Below are positions 33,131-43,215 of a DNA stretch of 64,000 bases, one piece after another. The first letter of the stretch is position 1. Every line of letters begins with the position of its first letter. The notes below the pieces were generated by a model, which saw only the letters and a list, made by a program, of their open reading frames with translations, was not told the origin of the DNA and did not search any database. A program made the translations under genes and the position numbers. Origin of the DNA: Senegalimassilia anaerobia JC110 (GTDB lineage: Bacteria > Actinomycetota > Coriobacteriia > Coriobacteriales > Eggerthellaceae); NCBI RefSeq assembly GCF_000236865.1, contig NZ_HE611014.1:693937-757936 (forward strand), read 5' to 3'.

Positions 33131-33546
33131 GCCGTGAGAACTCGCTGTTCGGTTCGGTTAACGATTCGGGGCCCGGTTTTCGTCCTGGCGTGCGCTGGGG
33201 GTGGTGCCACGGTGGCGTCCCCCAGACGGTGGGCAGATCGGAAACCCTGCCCTCGACACCTCACATTACCTGGCTGTGGTCTCCGGGCCCGGCGGCTTCC
33301 TGTCAGTCGTTCGGATCAGCGAGCGTCCTCGGCGGCAACACCTCCCCGGGCCCTCGAGGGGCAGGGGCAGAGGGCCATCCGGGGATGCTCGATCGGCGGC
33401 CCCCTCGCGGCTTGGCCGAACTGTGGGCCATGTGCCGAATACTCGCCACCGAAGTTCATCGGCGGCTTATCTCTGACTGTAATGGACGGCAGACAGACCT
33501 TGCGTCATCCTTCGGCCGCGGCTTGGGCAGCATGTCGCCGCCCCTT

Positions 33547-33641
33547 GCGGTCGTTTTCGTTTCCGTACACTATATCGGCTTGCCGCCGGCGCGCGTAGCG
33601 GTTTACGCATGGTTAACGGTTCCAACACGTGGAGGAAACCG
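33547..33641. repeat. 95-bp direct repeat, copy 2
   Basis: Second copy of the element at 32770, same orientation, 215 bases upstream of ppaC. Confidence 0.9.
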
Positions 33642-33855
33642 CGGTCGCGGGCATCGCGGCTGCATAGCGGTGGTCGTGGCGTGCGGCGCCCGGCGGCCGT
33701 TTGCGCTCGGTTCGTGGCTGTTCGCTAGGGTTTTGGGCATGTGCGCCAAGCGAGGTTATAATGGTTGGTCGGCGTCGCGTCTTTTGTGAACGCTTCGCCG
33801 AAAAGGGTAGGACGATGAAGGCCGGGCGTAACCCGGCTAGCGAAGGAGCGATCAC

Positions 33856-34794
33856 ATGGCGGCACCCATCCTGGTGTTCGGTCACAAGAACCCCGACAAC
33901 GATGCCATCAGCGCAGCTGTTGGCTATGCGTACCTGAAAAACGAGCTGGCCAAGCGCGCCGGTTCCGACGCCGTCTACGAGGCGTGCCGTCTGGGCGGCC
34001 TTCCGCCGGAGACCGAGTGGATCTTGGGCGAGAACGGCATCGAGGCGCCGCGTCTGATCGAGTCCCTTTCCGAGGGCCAGCAGGTCATCCTTGTCGACCA
34101 CAACGAGACCCTGCAGTCCGCCGACGGCCTTGACGCCGCCGAGATCGTCGAGATCGTCGACCATCACCGCCTGGGCGGCCTGGTCACCGCGCAGCCGCTG
34201 CGCTTCAACGCCAAGCCCGTGGGCTCCACCGCCGCCATCGTGGCGCGCGAGTTCGAGATCGAGGGCGTGGAGCTGCCGCGTGGCATCGCCGCGCTGCTGC
34301 TCGGCGCCATGCTCACCGACACCGTCATCATGAAGTCGCCCACCACCACCGATTTCGATCGCGACATCATCGCCCGCACGGCCGCTGCCGTGGGCGTCGA
34401 CCCGGTCGAGTACGGCATGTCCATCTTCAAGTGCCGCTCCAACCCCGCCGAGCTGCCCGTCGACAAGCTGGTCAACGCCGACGCCAAGGAGTTCGAGCTG
34501 TCCAACGGCAACAAGGTCTACATCGGCCAGTATGAAACGGTCGACCTGCAGGCCGTGCTCGGCCGCGAGGCCGAGATCCGCGAGGCCATCAAGGGCCTGG
34601 TCGCGGACAAGGGCTACCAGTTCGTGCTGTTCTTCGCCACCGATATCCTGGCCGAGGGCAGCCAGTTCATCTGCGAGGGCGACACCGACTTCGTCAACCG
34701 CGCCTTCGACATCGACTGCACCGGCAAATCCGTCTGGATGCCCGGCGTGCTTTCCCGCAAGAAGCAGGTGGCCGCACCCATCCTGGCGCTCTAA
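33856..34794 (+). CDS. ppaC: Manganese-dependent inorganic pyrophosphatase (family II)
   Basis: 312 residues of the DHH superfamily; hydrolyses pyrophosphate. Metal ligands in FGHKNPDNDAI, VDHNET and EIVDHHRLGG, and the C-terminal DHHA2 motif with SRKKQV are in place. GAAGGAGCG precedes the ATG. A strong hairpin follows the stop. Confidence 0.95.
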   Translation: MAAPILVFGHKNPDNDAISAAVGYAYLKNELAKRAGSDAVYEACRLGGLPPETEWILGENGIEAPRLIESLSEGQQVILVDHNETLQSADGLDAAEIVEIVDHHRLGGLVTAQPLRFNAKPVGSTAAIVAREFEIEGVELPRGIAALLLGAMLTDTVIMKSPTTTDFDRDIIARTAAAVGVDPVEYGMSIFKCRSNPAELPVDKLVNADAKEFELSNGNKVYIGQYETVDLQAVLGREAEIREAIKGLVADKGYQFVLFFATDILAEGSQFICEGDTDFVNRAFDIDCTGKSVWMPGVLSRKKQVAAPILAL

Positions 34795-34816
34795 CCCTGC
34801 GTTAGCAAACGTCATC

Positions 34817-34860
34817 GCGAAAGGAAGCCCCCGCGCAACCGCGCGAGGGCTTCCTTTCGC
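34817..34860. terminator. Bidirectional terminator after ppaC
   Basis: GCGAAAGGAAGCCC pairs with GGGCTTCCTTTCGC, and an inner CGCGC/GCGCG extends the stem. A and T tracts lie at the stem base. Confidence 0.8.
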
Positions 34861-35034
34861 TTCCGGACGCATTGCGCGCCCGCTCGCCGACGCTCGGACG
34901 CTTCGGGGACGTAGCGTTATCTGTCAGGTTTCGTCCCGCACTGCCTTCGCCTGCCGGTCTCGCCTATCTTGCTGCGCGATCCTCGCATCCCGGTCCCGGG
35001 TGCCCGGCCTTTGCTTGCGGGACCCATACGCCGC

Positions 35035-35910
35035 TTATGAGTCCGCTTCGCCCATGCGCCGTCTTATGAACTCCAGCAGGAACGCGTGGAACTCGGCGGC
35101 TTTCTGGCCGAACGGGTGCTTGGCCGTCTCCACCACGATATCGCGCGCGAACCCGGGATCCGCGATCGGCACCAGCACCACGTCCGACCCCTCCAGCGCA
35201 CCCCAGCTGCGTTCAGGCCAAAATCCCACGCCAAGCCCCAGCGCGATGAACTTGCGCACCACATCGGGGCTGTCCGACTCGAACACCACGTTCGGCGCGA
35301 ACCCCGCCTTCAGGCACAGCTCGTCGCACACGCCGCGGAACCCGCGCGTTCCCGCCAGGCACACGAACGGCGCATCGGCGAAATCCGCCAGGCAAACCGA
35401 CTTACCCTTTGCCTGCTCCTTGGGGATGGCCAGGCATATGCGTTCGCGGAACACCTGGGATGTGCGCGCATCCGGCTTGCCGCCGCCCCCGGGCGTCACC
35501 GTGCGAACCCGCACGTCCCAGCGAGCTTCGCTGTTCGCTTGGTTGATAACGAAGGCGGCCTGCGGAACCGTCGCGCGAAACACCGCGATGGCGTCGACCG
35601 TCATGGATGTTGCGGCTTCGACGTCGATGCGCACCGTGTCGCGTTCTTGGCCCTTCGCCTGTGCAATGGTCTGGGGAATCTCGTCGAACGCGGCAAGCAA
35701 CGGCGCTACTTTGGCCTCAAGCGCCTCGCCGCAGGGGGTCAACCTGATGTTGCGCCCGGCGCGCTCGAACAGCTTCGCATCCAACTCGCCCTCAAGACGG
35801 CGGATGGCCTGCGTCAGTGCCGGCTGAGCCACGCCAAGGCGCTTCGCCGAGTTCGTCATATGCTGGGTTTGCGCCACCTCGTGAAAATAGCGCAGCTGCA
35901 ACAGCTCCAT
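35035..35910 (-). CDS. LysR-type transcriptional regulator
   Basis: 291 residues. N-terminal winged HTH (LLQLRYFHEVAQTQHMTNSA, RLGVAQPALTQAIRRLE) and a LysR substrate-binding domain. ATG 35910 has AAGGAGGTG upstream; the longer start is rejected. Divergent from the PQ-loop gene, its likely target. The effector is unknown. Confidence 0.9.
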   Translation of the reverse strand: MELLQLRYFHEVAQTQHMTNSAKRLGVAQPALTQAIRRLEGELDAKLFERAGRNIRLTPCGEALEAKVAPLLAAFDEIPQTIAQAKGQERDTVRIDVEAATSMTVDAIAVFRATVPQAAFVINQANSEARWDVRVRTVTPGGGGKPDARTSQVFRERICLAIPKEQAKGKSVCLADFADAPFVCLAGTRGFRGVCDELCLKAGFAPNVVFESDSPDVVRKFIALGLGVGFWPERSWGALEGSDVVLVPIADPGFARDIVVETAKHPFGQKAAEFHAFLLEFIRRRMGEADS

Positions 35911-36057
35911 GCGCACCTCCTTCAACCTCAATGTGACGATAACGCGCAGATTATGGAAAACGCTTAACCTATAACGTTGACTGTTTTACCATAGCAAATC
36001 GCCGAGGGCGTGCACCCGCGGCGAACCTGCAGAATACCACCAAGGGAGATGACGGAA

Positions 36058-36387
36058 ATGGCAGAGGCGCTTGAGGCGATCATGCTCATTTGCTTCGGGC
36101 TTTCGTGGCCTATGAACGCATACAAGAACTTCAAGGCCCGTACGGCTGCGGGAACCAGTTGGCAGTTCATCCTGCTGATCACGCTCGGCTATTTCGCTGG
36201 CATCGCCGCGAAGTTCGTGTCCGGCACCATCAACTGGGTGCTTGCCGTGTATTTCCTCAACGTCGTCTGCATCGCCGCAAATTGGGTTGTGTACTTCCGT
36301 AACTGCGCCATCGACCGTGAACGCGATCGACTGCGCAAAGAGGAGGACGCGCAGGACGCCATGGCGCAAGCGCATGCCGCGCGATAA
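36058..36387 (+). CDS. PQ-loop/SemiSWEET-like membrane protein
   Basis: 109 residues with three hydrophobic helices. ICFGLSWPMNAYKNFKARTAAGTSW follows the PQ-loop pattern in two parts, with P-M in place of P-Q and the usual K-x(n)-G-T-S. Such half-transporters dimerise to move sugars or amino acids. AAGGGAG lies 9 bases before ATG 36058, favouring it over ATG 36049. Basic/acidic cytoplasmic tail (RDRLRKEEDAQ). Confidence 0.75.
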   Translation: MAEALEAIMLICFGLSWPMNAYKNFKARTAAGTSWQFILLITLGYFAGIAAKFVSGTINWVLAVYFLNVVCIAANWVVYFRNCAIDRERDRLRKEEDAQDAMAQAHAAR

Positions 36388-36471
36388 CGGCGCCTTCCCG
36401 CGCCGCGTGGTCGTTTCAAGCATTCCTTGCGTTCGCGCGGGCGCTGGCCTATATCTATATATGAACCATTT

Positions 36472-36499
36472 CGGAAAGCCGCCTGAGCGCGGCTTTCCG
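36472..36499 (+). terminator. Hairpin between PQ-loop gene and peptidase gene
   Basis: CGGAAAGCCGC and GCGGCTTTCCG form an 11-bp stem; no long T-run follows. Confidence 0.6.
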
Positions 36500-36556
36500 C
36501 GTATCCCGGCGAATCGGCATCCCGATTCGCCGACATGCTGACTGAAAGGGGAGCCT

Positions 36557-37669
36557 GTGAAGCCCGACCGCCTGCTCGATTTGTTCTGCGAACTTGCGCG
36601 CATCGAAAGCCCGTCGCGCCGTGAGGCCGTTATGGCGAAACGGTGCAAGGCCGAGCTGGAGGACCTGGGGTTCACCGTCCGCTTCGATGATTCCGCGGAA
36701 CGGACCGGTTCCGACACGGGCAACCTGATCGCTTTCCGCGCCGGCATCGTTCCCGGCGCCGTGGCGTTGTGCGGGCATATGGATACCGTGCGCCCATGCA
36801 AGGGGATCGAGCCCGTGGTGGAGGGCGGCGTGATCCGCAGCGCGGGGGATACCATCCTCTCTGCCGACGACAAGGCTGGCGTGGCCGCCATCTTCGAGGG
36901 AGTTCGCAGCCTCATCGAAGCGGGGGAGGCGCTTCCGGATGTGCATGTCGTCCTGACCACGTGCGAGGAAATGCACCTGCTGGGCGCCGGCGCTCTCGAT
37001 GTCTCGTTCCTGTCGGAAGGCACGCCGTGCTATGTATTGGATGCCGACGGCGATCCGGGCACCATCATCAACCAGGCGCCGTGCCACTGCACGTTCACCG
37101 CAACCTTCCGCGGAAAGTCGGCGCATGCCGGCGTCGAGCCCGAGCGCGGCGTCTCTGCGCTTGCCATGGCGGCGCAGGCGGTCTGCCATATGCCCTTGGG
37201 GCGCATTTCCGCGCATACCACGTCCAACGTAGGCGTCATCGAGTGCGACGGGGCCACGAACGTGGTGCCTGGCACCTGCTGGCTGTCGGGTGAATGCCGT
37301 TCCACCTCCCTTGAGCGCGCCCGTGCCGAGCGCAGCGCCATGGACGAGGCCATGCGCGCGGCCGCGGCGCAGGCCGGCGGCAGCGTCGACATCGAGTGGC
37401 GCACCGACTACCTGCCTATCTCCTACGCCTCCGATCACCCGTTGGTCGAGGGCGTCATGCACGCGGCCCGGGCGGCCGGGTTGCGTCCACGCCTTGCCGC
37501 ATCCGGCGGAGGAGCGGATGCGAACATCTTGGCGGGACGCGGAGTCTCGGCGATCACGCTTGCCACGGGTATGGCCAACTACCATTCCTGCGACGAATAC
37601 ATCACCGTCGACAACTTGAACGGCTGCGCGCGCCTAGTCGAGCGGCTCGTGCTCGAGGCTCGCAAATAG
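36557..37669 (+). CDS. M20-family metallopeptidase (PepT-like)
   Basis: 370 residues from GTG 36557 (GAAAGGGGAG upstream). Zinc ligands and catalytic residues of the family are visible: CGHMDTV, SADDKAGVA, TCEEMHLLGA, LDADGDPG, and the dimerisation domain with GKSAHAGVEPERG. Acts as an aminotripeptidase or carboxypeptidase on peptides in the cytoplasm; specificity unresolved. Confidence 0.9.
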   Translation: MKPDRLLDLFCELARIESPSRREAVMAKRCKAELEDLGFTVRFDDSAERTGSDTGNLIAFRAGIVPGAVALCGHMDTVRPCKGIEPVVEGGVIRSAGDTILSADDKAGVAAIFEGVRSLIEAGEALPDVHVVLTTCEEMHLLGAGALDVSFLSEGTPCYVLDADGDPGTIINQAPCHCTFTATFRGKSAHAGVEPERGVSALAMAAQAVCHMPLGRISAHTTSNVGVIECDGATNVVPGTCWLSGECRSTSLERARAERSAMDEAMRAAAAQAGGSVDIEWRTDYLPISYASDHPLVEGVMHAARAAGLRPRLAASGGGADANILAGRGVSAITLATGMANYHSCDEYITVDNLNGCARLVERLVLEARK

Positions 37670-37879
37670 CGGATCGGCCGTGCCTCGAGCGGTTTCGCCG
37701 ACGGGGAAGGGCCCAGGGAGATGCTGCCGGCGTCCGTGAAACGTTGGTTTCATGCCCGTTGCAGGGCTTGCGGGGATGCGCGACGACCATGCCGATGAGG
37801 ACCCCGCACCGATTCGCAACTTTTGCAACAACTTTTCGCGAAATTGTGTGCAAAACGTGCATCGCAGATCATTAAAACG
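37670..37879. other. Intergenic region before the str operon
   Basis: Part of a 422-base gap between the peptidase and rpsL. I see no gene here; the promoter section is listed separately, and the transcribed leader runs from about 37915 to 38091. Confidence 0.5.
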
Positions 37880-37966
37880 TTGCATGACCTGCCAAAACAC
37901 GGTAAAATACCAATAGACACGCCCGGGTGCGTGGCGTTTGACAGCCCCTATACCCGGTGATAAAGT
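37880..37966 (+). promoter_or_regulatory. Tandem str-operon promoters
   Basis: P1: TTGCAT 37880-37885, 17-base spacer, TAAAAT 37903-37908. P2: TTGACA 37938-37943, 17-base spacer, TAAAGT 37961-37966. Both point to rpsL and leave a 5' leader of about 120-175 bases. Confidence 0.8.
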
Positions 37967-38091
37967 TCCAACTCGCGCTCCGAAAGGGGCAGGGTTTTCG
38001 CGTGCGTATCAGCTGAACGCACTTGGAAACCCAAGAGTAATGCGGCGGTGGTCTCGTACACCGCCGGAGGCAAATATAGAAGGAGAAGATT

Positions 38092-38463
38092 TTGCCTACC
38101 ATCAACCAGCTGGTCCGCAAGGGCCGCAAGAAGTCGGTCGACAAGAAGAAGACGCCGGCTCTGAAGGGCAACCCGCAGAAGCGTGGCGTGTGCACCCGCG
38201 TGTACACCACCACCCCCAAGAAGCCGAACTCGGCTCTGCGTAAGGTCTGCCGTGTGCGCCTGGTCAACGGCATGGAGGTCACGGCCTACATCCCCGGTAT
38301 CGGCCACAACCTGCAGGAGCACTCCATGGTGCTCATCCGCGGCGGTCGTGTTAAGGACCTCCCCGGTGTGCGCTACAAGGTCATCCGCGCCGCGCTGGAC
38401 TGCGCCGCCGTGGACAACCGCAAGCAGGCTCGCAGCCGCTACGGTGCCAAGCGCCCGAAATAA
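38092..38463 (+). CDS. rpsL: 30S ribosomal protein S12
   Basis: 123 residues, the usual short form. Begins [13 protein letters not shown] from a TTG start with AAGGAGAAG upstream. Contains [12 protein letters not shown] and the PGIGHN loop; the streptomycin-relevant Lys residues are wild type ([13 protein letters not shown]). First gene of the str operon. Confidence 0.98.
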   Translation: MPTINQLVRKGRKKSVDKKKTPALKGNPQKRGVCTRVYTTTPKKPNSALRKVCRVRLVNGMEVTAYIPGIGHNLQEHSMVLIRGGRVKDLPGVRYKVIRAALDCAAVDNRKQARSRYGAKRPK

Positions 38464-38583
38464 GTAACCGCTAAGCCGCGCGGGTTGCATGAAAGCGCCT
38501 CTCCCGAAAGGGTCGGGAAGGCGGCAACCTAATGGGAAGGAGAAAGCTTCCCCGAAGCGCGCAGGAATCAGAAGGAGTTTTAC

Positions 38584-39054
38584 ATGCCGCGTCGTGCAGC
38601 AGCAGTCCGCCGTGAAGTTCAGCCGGACGCCGTCTACAACAACCGTCTTGTCACCCAGTTGATCAACAAGATCCTGCTGGACGGCAAGAAGTCCACCGCC
38701 GAGGGCATCGTCTACGGTGCTTTCGAGCTGGTCCAGGCCAAGACGGGCGAGGATCCGCTGGCTATCTTCAAGAAGGCCATGGACAACGTCCGCCCCACCC
38801 TCGAGGTCAAGCCGAAGCGTGTCGGCGGCGCCACCTACCAGGTGCCCATGGAGGTCAACTCCCGCCGCGCCACCACGCTGGCCATCCGCTGGATCGTGGA
38901 CTTCTCCCGTAAGCGCAAGGAGCACACCATGAAGCAGCGCCTGGCCGCTGAGATCATGGACGCCGCCGAGAACACCGGCGCTTCCGTGAAGAAGCGCGAG
39001 GACCTGTATAAGATGGCCGAGTCCAACCGTGCGTTCTCGCACTACCGCTTCTAG
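38584..39054 (+). CDS. rpsG: 30S ribosomal protein S7
   Basis: 156 residues, [22 protein letters not shown] start and [13 protein letters not shown], as expected for S7, which nucleates the 30S head. AGAAGGAG precedes ATG. Ends 13 bases before fusA. Confidence 0.98.
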   Translation: MPRRAAAVRREVQPDAVYNNRLVTQLINKILLDGKKSTAEGIVYGAFELVQAKTGEDPLAIFKKAMDNVRPTLEVKPKRVGGATYQVPMEVNSRRATTLAIRWIVDFSRKRKEHTMKQRLAAEIMDAAENTGASVKKREDLYKMAESNRAFSHYRF

Positions 39055-39067
39055 GGCGTGAACTAAC

Positions 39068-41173
39068 ATGGCTAAAGCTAATGATCTGAAACTCACGCGT
39101 AACTTCGGCATCATGGCCCACATCGATGCTGGTAAGACCACCACTACCGAGCGTATCCTGTACTACACGGGCAAGACGCACAAGATCGGCGAGGTGCACG
39201 ACGGCGCCGCTACCATGGACTGGATGGTCCAGGAGCAGGAGCGCGGCGTGACCATCACCGCTGCCGCCACCACGTGCTTCTGGAAGAAGGACGACGAGAC
39301 GTACCGCTTCCAGATCATCGACACGCCCGGCCACGTGGACTTCACCGCCGAGGTCGAGCGCTCCCTGCGCGTCCTCGACGGCACCGTCGCCGTCTTCGAC
39401 GCCGTTGCAGGCGTGCAGCCGCAGTCCGAGACCGTGTGGCGTCAGGCCGAGAACTACGGCGTGCCGCGCATCGCGTTCATCAACAAGTACGACCGCGTCG
39501 GCGCAGACTTCGAGCATGCTATCCAGACCATGAAGGATCGCCTGCATGCCAACGCCGTCGCTGCTCAGCTGCCCATGGGCGCCGAGGACAACTTCTGGGG
39601 CGTCATCGACCTGGTCACCATGACCGCTTGGGACTTCAAGGCCGACGACAAGGGCATGACCTACCCCGAGCCCATGGATGCCATCCCCGCAGAGTTCGCC
39701 GACGAGGCCGAGCTGGCTCACCAGGAGCTGGTCGAGGCTGCCGCCGACTGCGACGACGAGCTCATGGAGAAGGTCCTCATGGAGGAGGAAGTCTCCGTCG
39801 AGGAGCTGAAGGCCGCTCTGCGCAAGGGCGTCATCGCCTGCAAGATCAACCCTGTGTTCGTGGGCTCCGCCTACAAGAACAAGGGCGTCCAGGAGCTGCT
39901 CGACGCCGTCGTCGACTACCTGCCGGCTCCCGTCGACGTTCCCGCCATCAAGGGCACCATCCCCGGCACCGACGAGGAGGACGAGCGTCCTTCCGACCCG
40001 AAGGCTCCGTTCAGCGCCCTGGCGTTCAAGATCATGACCGACCCGTTCGTGGGTAAGCTGACCTACCTGCGCGTCTACTCCGGTTCCCTTGACGCCGGTT
40101 CCTACGTGACCAACGCCACGAAGGACAAGAAGGAGCGCATCGGCCGTCTGCTGCAGATGCACTCCAACCAGCGCGTCGACATCGATTCCTGCTCCGCTGG
40201 CGACATCGTCGCCGTCGTCGGCCTGAAGAACACCACCACCGGTGACACCCTGGCCGATGACAACGCTCCGATCATCCTGGAGTCCATGGAGTTCGCCGAC
40301 CCGGTTATCGACATCGCCGTCGAGCCGAAGACCAAGGCCGACCAGACCAAGATGGAGATCGCCCTGCAGAAGCTGGCCGAGGAGGACCCGACCTTCCGCG
40401 TGTCCACCAACCATGAGACCGGCCAGACCATCATCGCCGGCATGGGCGAGCTGCACCTGGAGATCATCGTCGACCGCCTGATGCGCGAGTTCAAGGTGGA
40501 GGCAAACGTCGGCAAGCCGCAGGTTGCCTACCGCGAGCGTCCGGGCCACGAGGTCCTCTCCGCCGAGGGCAAGTTCGTTCGCCAGTCCGGTGGTCGCGGC
40601 CAGTACGGCCATGCGGTCATCAACATGTACCCGCAGGAGCCGGGCAAGGGCTACGAGTTCGAGAACAAGATCGTCGGCGGCGTCGTGCCGAAGGAATACA
40701 TTCCTTCCATCGACAAGGGTATCCAGGAAGCCCTCAACACGGGCGTTCTGGCCGGTTACCCCGTCGAGGACGTCCGCGTCGAGCTCATCGATGGTTCTTA
40801 CCACGACGTCGACTCTTCGGAAGCTGCCTTCAAGGTTGCCGGCTCCATGGCCATCAAGGAAGCTCTGCGCAAGTCCGACCCGGTCATCCTCGAGCCTGTC
40901 ATGGCCGTCGAGGTCGAGACCCCGGAGGAGTACACGGGCTTCGTCATGGGCGACATCCCGTCTCGCCGTGGCATGATCCAGGGCCAGGAGCAGCGCAACG
41001 GCGCCGTCGCCATCTCCGCGAAGGTGCCGCTGGGCATGATGTTCGGCTACGCTACCGATCTGCGTTCCGGTACGCAGGGTCGCGCAACCTACACCATGCA
41101 GTTCGACTCTTACGAGCCGGTTCCCAAGAACGTCGCTGCAGAGATTATCAGCAAGGCCGGCGGCAACGCTTAA
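39068..41173 (+). CDS. fusA: Elongation factor G
   Basis: 701 residues. G1 [17 protein letters not shown], switch [15 protein letters not shown]4 [10 protein letters not shown] and domain IV-V motifs ([22 protein letters not shown]). Translocase GTPase. G4 is NKYD rather than the more usual NKMD/NKLD. tuf, which often follows fusA, is absent. Confidence 0.98.
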   Translation: MAKANDLKLTRNFGIMAHIDAGKTTTTERILYYTGKTHKIGEVHDGAATMDWMVQEQERGVTITAAATTCFWKKDDETYRFQIIDTPGHVDFTAEVERSLRVLDGTVAVFDAVAGVQPQSETVWRQAENYGVPRIAFINKYDRVGADFEHAIQTMKDRLHANAVAAQLPMGAEDNFWGVIDLVTMTAWDFKADDKGMTYPEPMDAIPAEFADEAELAHQELVEAAADCDDELMEKVLMEEEVSVEELKAALRKGVIACKINPVFVGSAYKNKGVQELLDAVVDYLPAPVDVPAIKGTIPGTDEEDERPSDPKAPFSALAFKIMTDPFVGKLTYLRVYSGSLDAGSYVTNATKDKKERIGRLLQMHSNQRVDIDSCSAGDIVAVVGLKNTTTGDTLADDNAPIILESMEFADPVIDIAVEPKTKADQTKMEIALQKLAEEDPTFRVSTNHETGQTIIAGMGELHLEIIVDRLMREFKVEANVGKPQVAYRERPGHEVLSAEGKFVRQSGGRGQYGHAVINMYPQEPGKGYEFENKIVGGVVPKEYIPSIDKGIQEALNTGVLAGYPVEDVRVELIDGSYHDVDSSEAAFKVAGSMAIKEALRKSDPVILEPVMAVEVETPEEYTGFVMGDIPSRRGMIQGQEQRNGAVAISAKVPLGMMFGYATDLRSGTQGRATYTMQFDSYEPVPKNVAAEIISKAGGNA

Positions 41174-41210
41174 GCGTTGAACGTCCGAAAGCTTAACGGA
41201 GGAAATGAAA

Positions 41211-41519
41211 GTGGCTAATCAGAAGATTCGCATCCGCCTCAAGGGATACGATCATGAGATCGTGGACCAGTCCACGAAGCTCATCGTCGATACCGCTCAG
41301 AAGACGGGTGCCAAGGTGTCCGGTCCCATCCCGCTGCCGACGGAGCGTAACCTGTTCACCGTCGTCAAGGGCCCCCATGTGGACAAGGATTCGCGCGAGC
41401 AGTTCGAGATGCGCACCCATAAGCGCCTGATCGACATCCTGGAGCCCACCCCCAACACGGTGGATTCCCTGATGCGTCTGGACCTCCCTGCCGGCGTCGA
41501 CATCGAGATCAAGCTGTAA
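41211..41519 (+). CDS. rpsJ: 30S ribosomal protein S10
   Basis: 102 residues from GTG 41211 ([14 protein letters not shown]), with GGAGG nine bases upstream; the ATG at 41205 is too close to that site and gives two extra residues. First gene of the S10 cluster, 37 bases after fusA. Confidence 0.97.
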   Translation: MANQKIRIRLKGYDHEIVDQSTKLIVDTAQKTGAKVSGPIPLPTERNLFTVVKGPHVDKDSREQFEMRTHKRLIDILEPTPNTVDSLMRLDLPAGVDIEIKL

Positions 41520-41534
41520 GGGGTGTCAATTAGC

Positions 41535-42155
41535 ATGATTAACGCTATTTTTGGTAAGAAGATCGGCATGACCCAGATCTTCAACGAGGAGGACAAGCTC
41601 ATCCCCGTGACCGTGATCCAGGCTGAGCCGAACACGGTGTGCCAGGTCAAGACGAAGGCCACCGACGGCTACGAGGCCGTGCAGCTGGGCTTCGGCGAGA
41701 TCAAGGCCAAGAAGGTCAACAAACCCATGGGCGGCCATTTCGCCAAGCAGGGCATCGAGCCTACCCGTTACCTGCGCGAGGTGCGCGTCGAGGACGCCGC
41801 CGAGTACAAGGCCGGCGACCAGCAGACCGTGGCGGCGTTCGCCGAGGTCAAGAAGGTCGACGTCACCGGTACCTCCAAGGGTAAGGGCTTCGCCGGCGTC
41901 ATGAAGCGCTACGGCTTTGCCGGTGGTCCGGGCGGCCATGGTGCTCACTTCCACCGCGCTCCCGGTTCGGTGGGCATGTGCGCCACGCCTTCCCGCGTGC
42001 TCAAGGGCATGCGCCTGCCTGGTCACATGGGCTGCGACACCGTCACCGTCAAGAACCTGACCGTGATGCGCGTCGACGAGGAGCAGAACCTGATCCTGGT
42101 CAAGGGCGCCATCCCCGGCGGCAAGAACGGCATCGTGCGCGTGCGCATGGCGTAA
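41535..42155 (+). CDS. rplC: 50S ribosomal protein L3
   Basis: 206 residues starting [16 protein letters not shown]. The central [17 protein letters not shown] and [15 protein letters not shown] loop reach the peptidyl transferase centre. ATG 41535 matches the family start. 15 bases after rpsJ. Confidence 0.97.
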   Translation: MINAIFGKKIGMTQIFNEEDKLIPVTVIQAEPNTVCQVKTKATDGYEAVQLGFGEIKAKKVNKPMGGHFAKQGIEPTRYLREVRVEDAAEYKAGDQQTVAAFAEVKKVDVTGTSKGKGFAGVMKRYGFAGGPGGHGAHFHRAPGSVGMCATPSRVLKGMRLPGHMGCDTVTVKNLTVMRVDEEQNLILVKGAIPGGKNGIVRVRMA

Positions 42156-42186
42156 CCTGGACTATCTATAAGGAGTTTTCACTACC

Positions 42187-42813
42187 ATGACGACTATCGA
42201 GATCAAGGACGCAAGCGGTAAGAAGGCCGGCGACGCCGAGCTTTCCGCTTCCGTGTTCGGCATCGAGCCGAACGTGCCCGTCATGCACCAGGTTGTGCGC
42301 GCTCAGCGTGCGTCTTGGCGTGCCGGCACCAGCAACACCCTCACCCGCGGCCAGGTCCGCGGCGGCGGCAAGAAGCCGTGGCGCCAGAAGGGCACCGGCC
42401 GTGCCCGCCAGGGCTCCATCCGCTCCCCTCAGTGGGCTGGCGGCGGTACCGTGTTCGGTCCGCATCCGCGCAGCTACGCCTTCCGCGTGAACAACAAGGA
42501 AGTCAAGCTGGCCATGCGCTCCGCTCTGTCCGCCAAGGTGGCCGACGGTCAGTTCACCGTTGTCGACGAGTTCAAGTTCGAGAAGCCTTGCACCAAGGAC
42601 GCCAAGGCGTTCATCAAGGCCATGGGCTTCGAGGGCCAGCGCACCACGCTGGTCATCGGCAACGACGACGTCACCACGTGGCTGTCCTTCCGCAACCTGG
42701 AGAAGGTCAACATCCTGCCCGTCGCCGAGGCCAACACCTACGAGCTGCTCGACAATAAGCAGCTGGTGTTCACCGCTGAGGCCCTGAAGCGCATCGAGGA
42801 GGTGCTCGCATAA
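42187..42813 (+). CDS. rplD: 50S ribosomal protein L4
   Basis: 208 residues with the tunnel loop [19 protein letters not shown] and the L4 core. AAGGAG lies 11 bases before ATG. Its stop overlaps the rplW start (TAATG). L4 often autoregulates this operon in proteobacteria; no S10 leader is seen here. Confidence 0.97.
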   Translation: MTTIEIKDASGKKAGDAELSASVFGIEPNVPVMHQVVRAQRASWRAGTSNTLTRGQVRGGGKKPWRQKGTGRARQGSIRSPQWAGGGTVFGPHPRSYAFRVNNKEVKLAMRSALSAKVADGQFTVVDEFKFEKPCTKDAKAFIKAMGFEGQRTTLVIGNDDVTTWLSFRNLEKVNILPVAEANTYELLDNKQLVFTAEALKRIEEVLA

Positions 42814-43100
42814 TGAAGGATCCCCGCGAGGTCATCATCCGTCCTATCGTGACGGAGCACAGCTACGACCAGATGGAGAACAACGTGTACACCTTCGAGG
42901 TGGCCAAGGACTCCAACAAGGTTGAGATCCGCCAGGCCATCGAGGCTATCTTCAACGTCTCCGTGGTCAAGGTGAACACCCTGAACGTCAAGCCGAAGCC
43001 CAAGCGCGTGCGTTATCAGGTCGGTCAGACCCGTACGTGGAAGAAGGCCATGGTGACGCTGAAGGAAGGCGATACCATCGAGCTGTTCGGCGCCAACTAA
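42813..43100 (+). CDS. rplW: 50S ribosomal protein L23
   Basis: 95 residues, KDPREVIIRPIVTEHSYDQM start and the NVKPKPKRVRYQVGQ loop. L23 at the tunnel exit is the docking site of trigger factor. It is followed by a terminator instead of rplB. Confidence 0.97.
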   Translation: MKDPREVIIRPIVTEHSYDQMENNVYTFEVAKDSNKVEIRQAIEAIFNVSVVKVNTLNVKPKPKRVRYQVGQTRTWKKAMVTLKEGDTIELFGAN

Positions 43101-43137
43101 GGTTGACGTTACACCAAGCTAACGCTTGAACCGCTTA

Positions 43138-43172
43138 GAGCGCCCCGGCACATATGCCGGGGCGCTCTTTTG
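43138..43172 (+). terminator. Terminator after rplW
   Basis: GAGCGCCCCGGCA, CATA loop, TGCCGGGGCGCTC, then TTTTGT: a perfect 13-bp intrinsic terminator. Confidence 0.95.
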
Positions 43173-43215
43173 TATAATCAGGTGAAGGAAAGCACCCGAA
43201 GAGCAAGGTGGGGAC

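Larger units (their letters stand above)
32742..33855. other. 1.1-kb gene-free stretch between sdaA and ppaC
   Basis: No frame here has a ribosome site plus protein-like composition; a 240-codon frame at 33067 is rich in Gly/Arg/Pro and runs through a terminator. It holds two 95-bp direct repeats, two long hairpins and a possible ppaC -10 box TATAAT at 33757-33762. A non-coding RNA is possible but no known class was recognised. Confidence 0.55.

Noticed and set aside
33170-33300. Possible cobalamin-type riboswitch (GGTGCCACGGTGG text)
   Set aside because: The conserved B12-box order and spacing do not fit, and the next gene (ppaC) is not a cobalamin-related gene.
33067-33789. 240-codon frame between sdaA and ppaC
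   Set aside because: Crosses a T6 terminator and one of the 95-bp repeats, has non-protein-like composition and no ribosome site.
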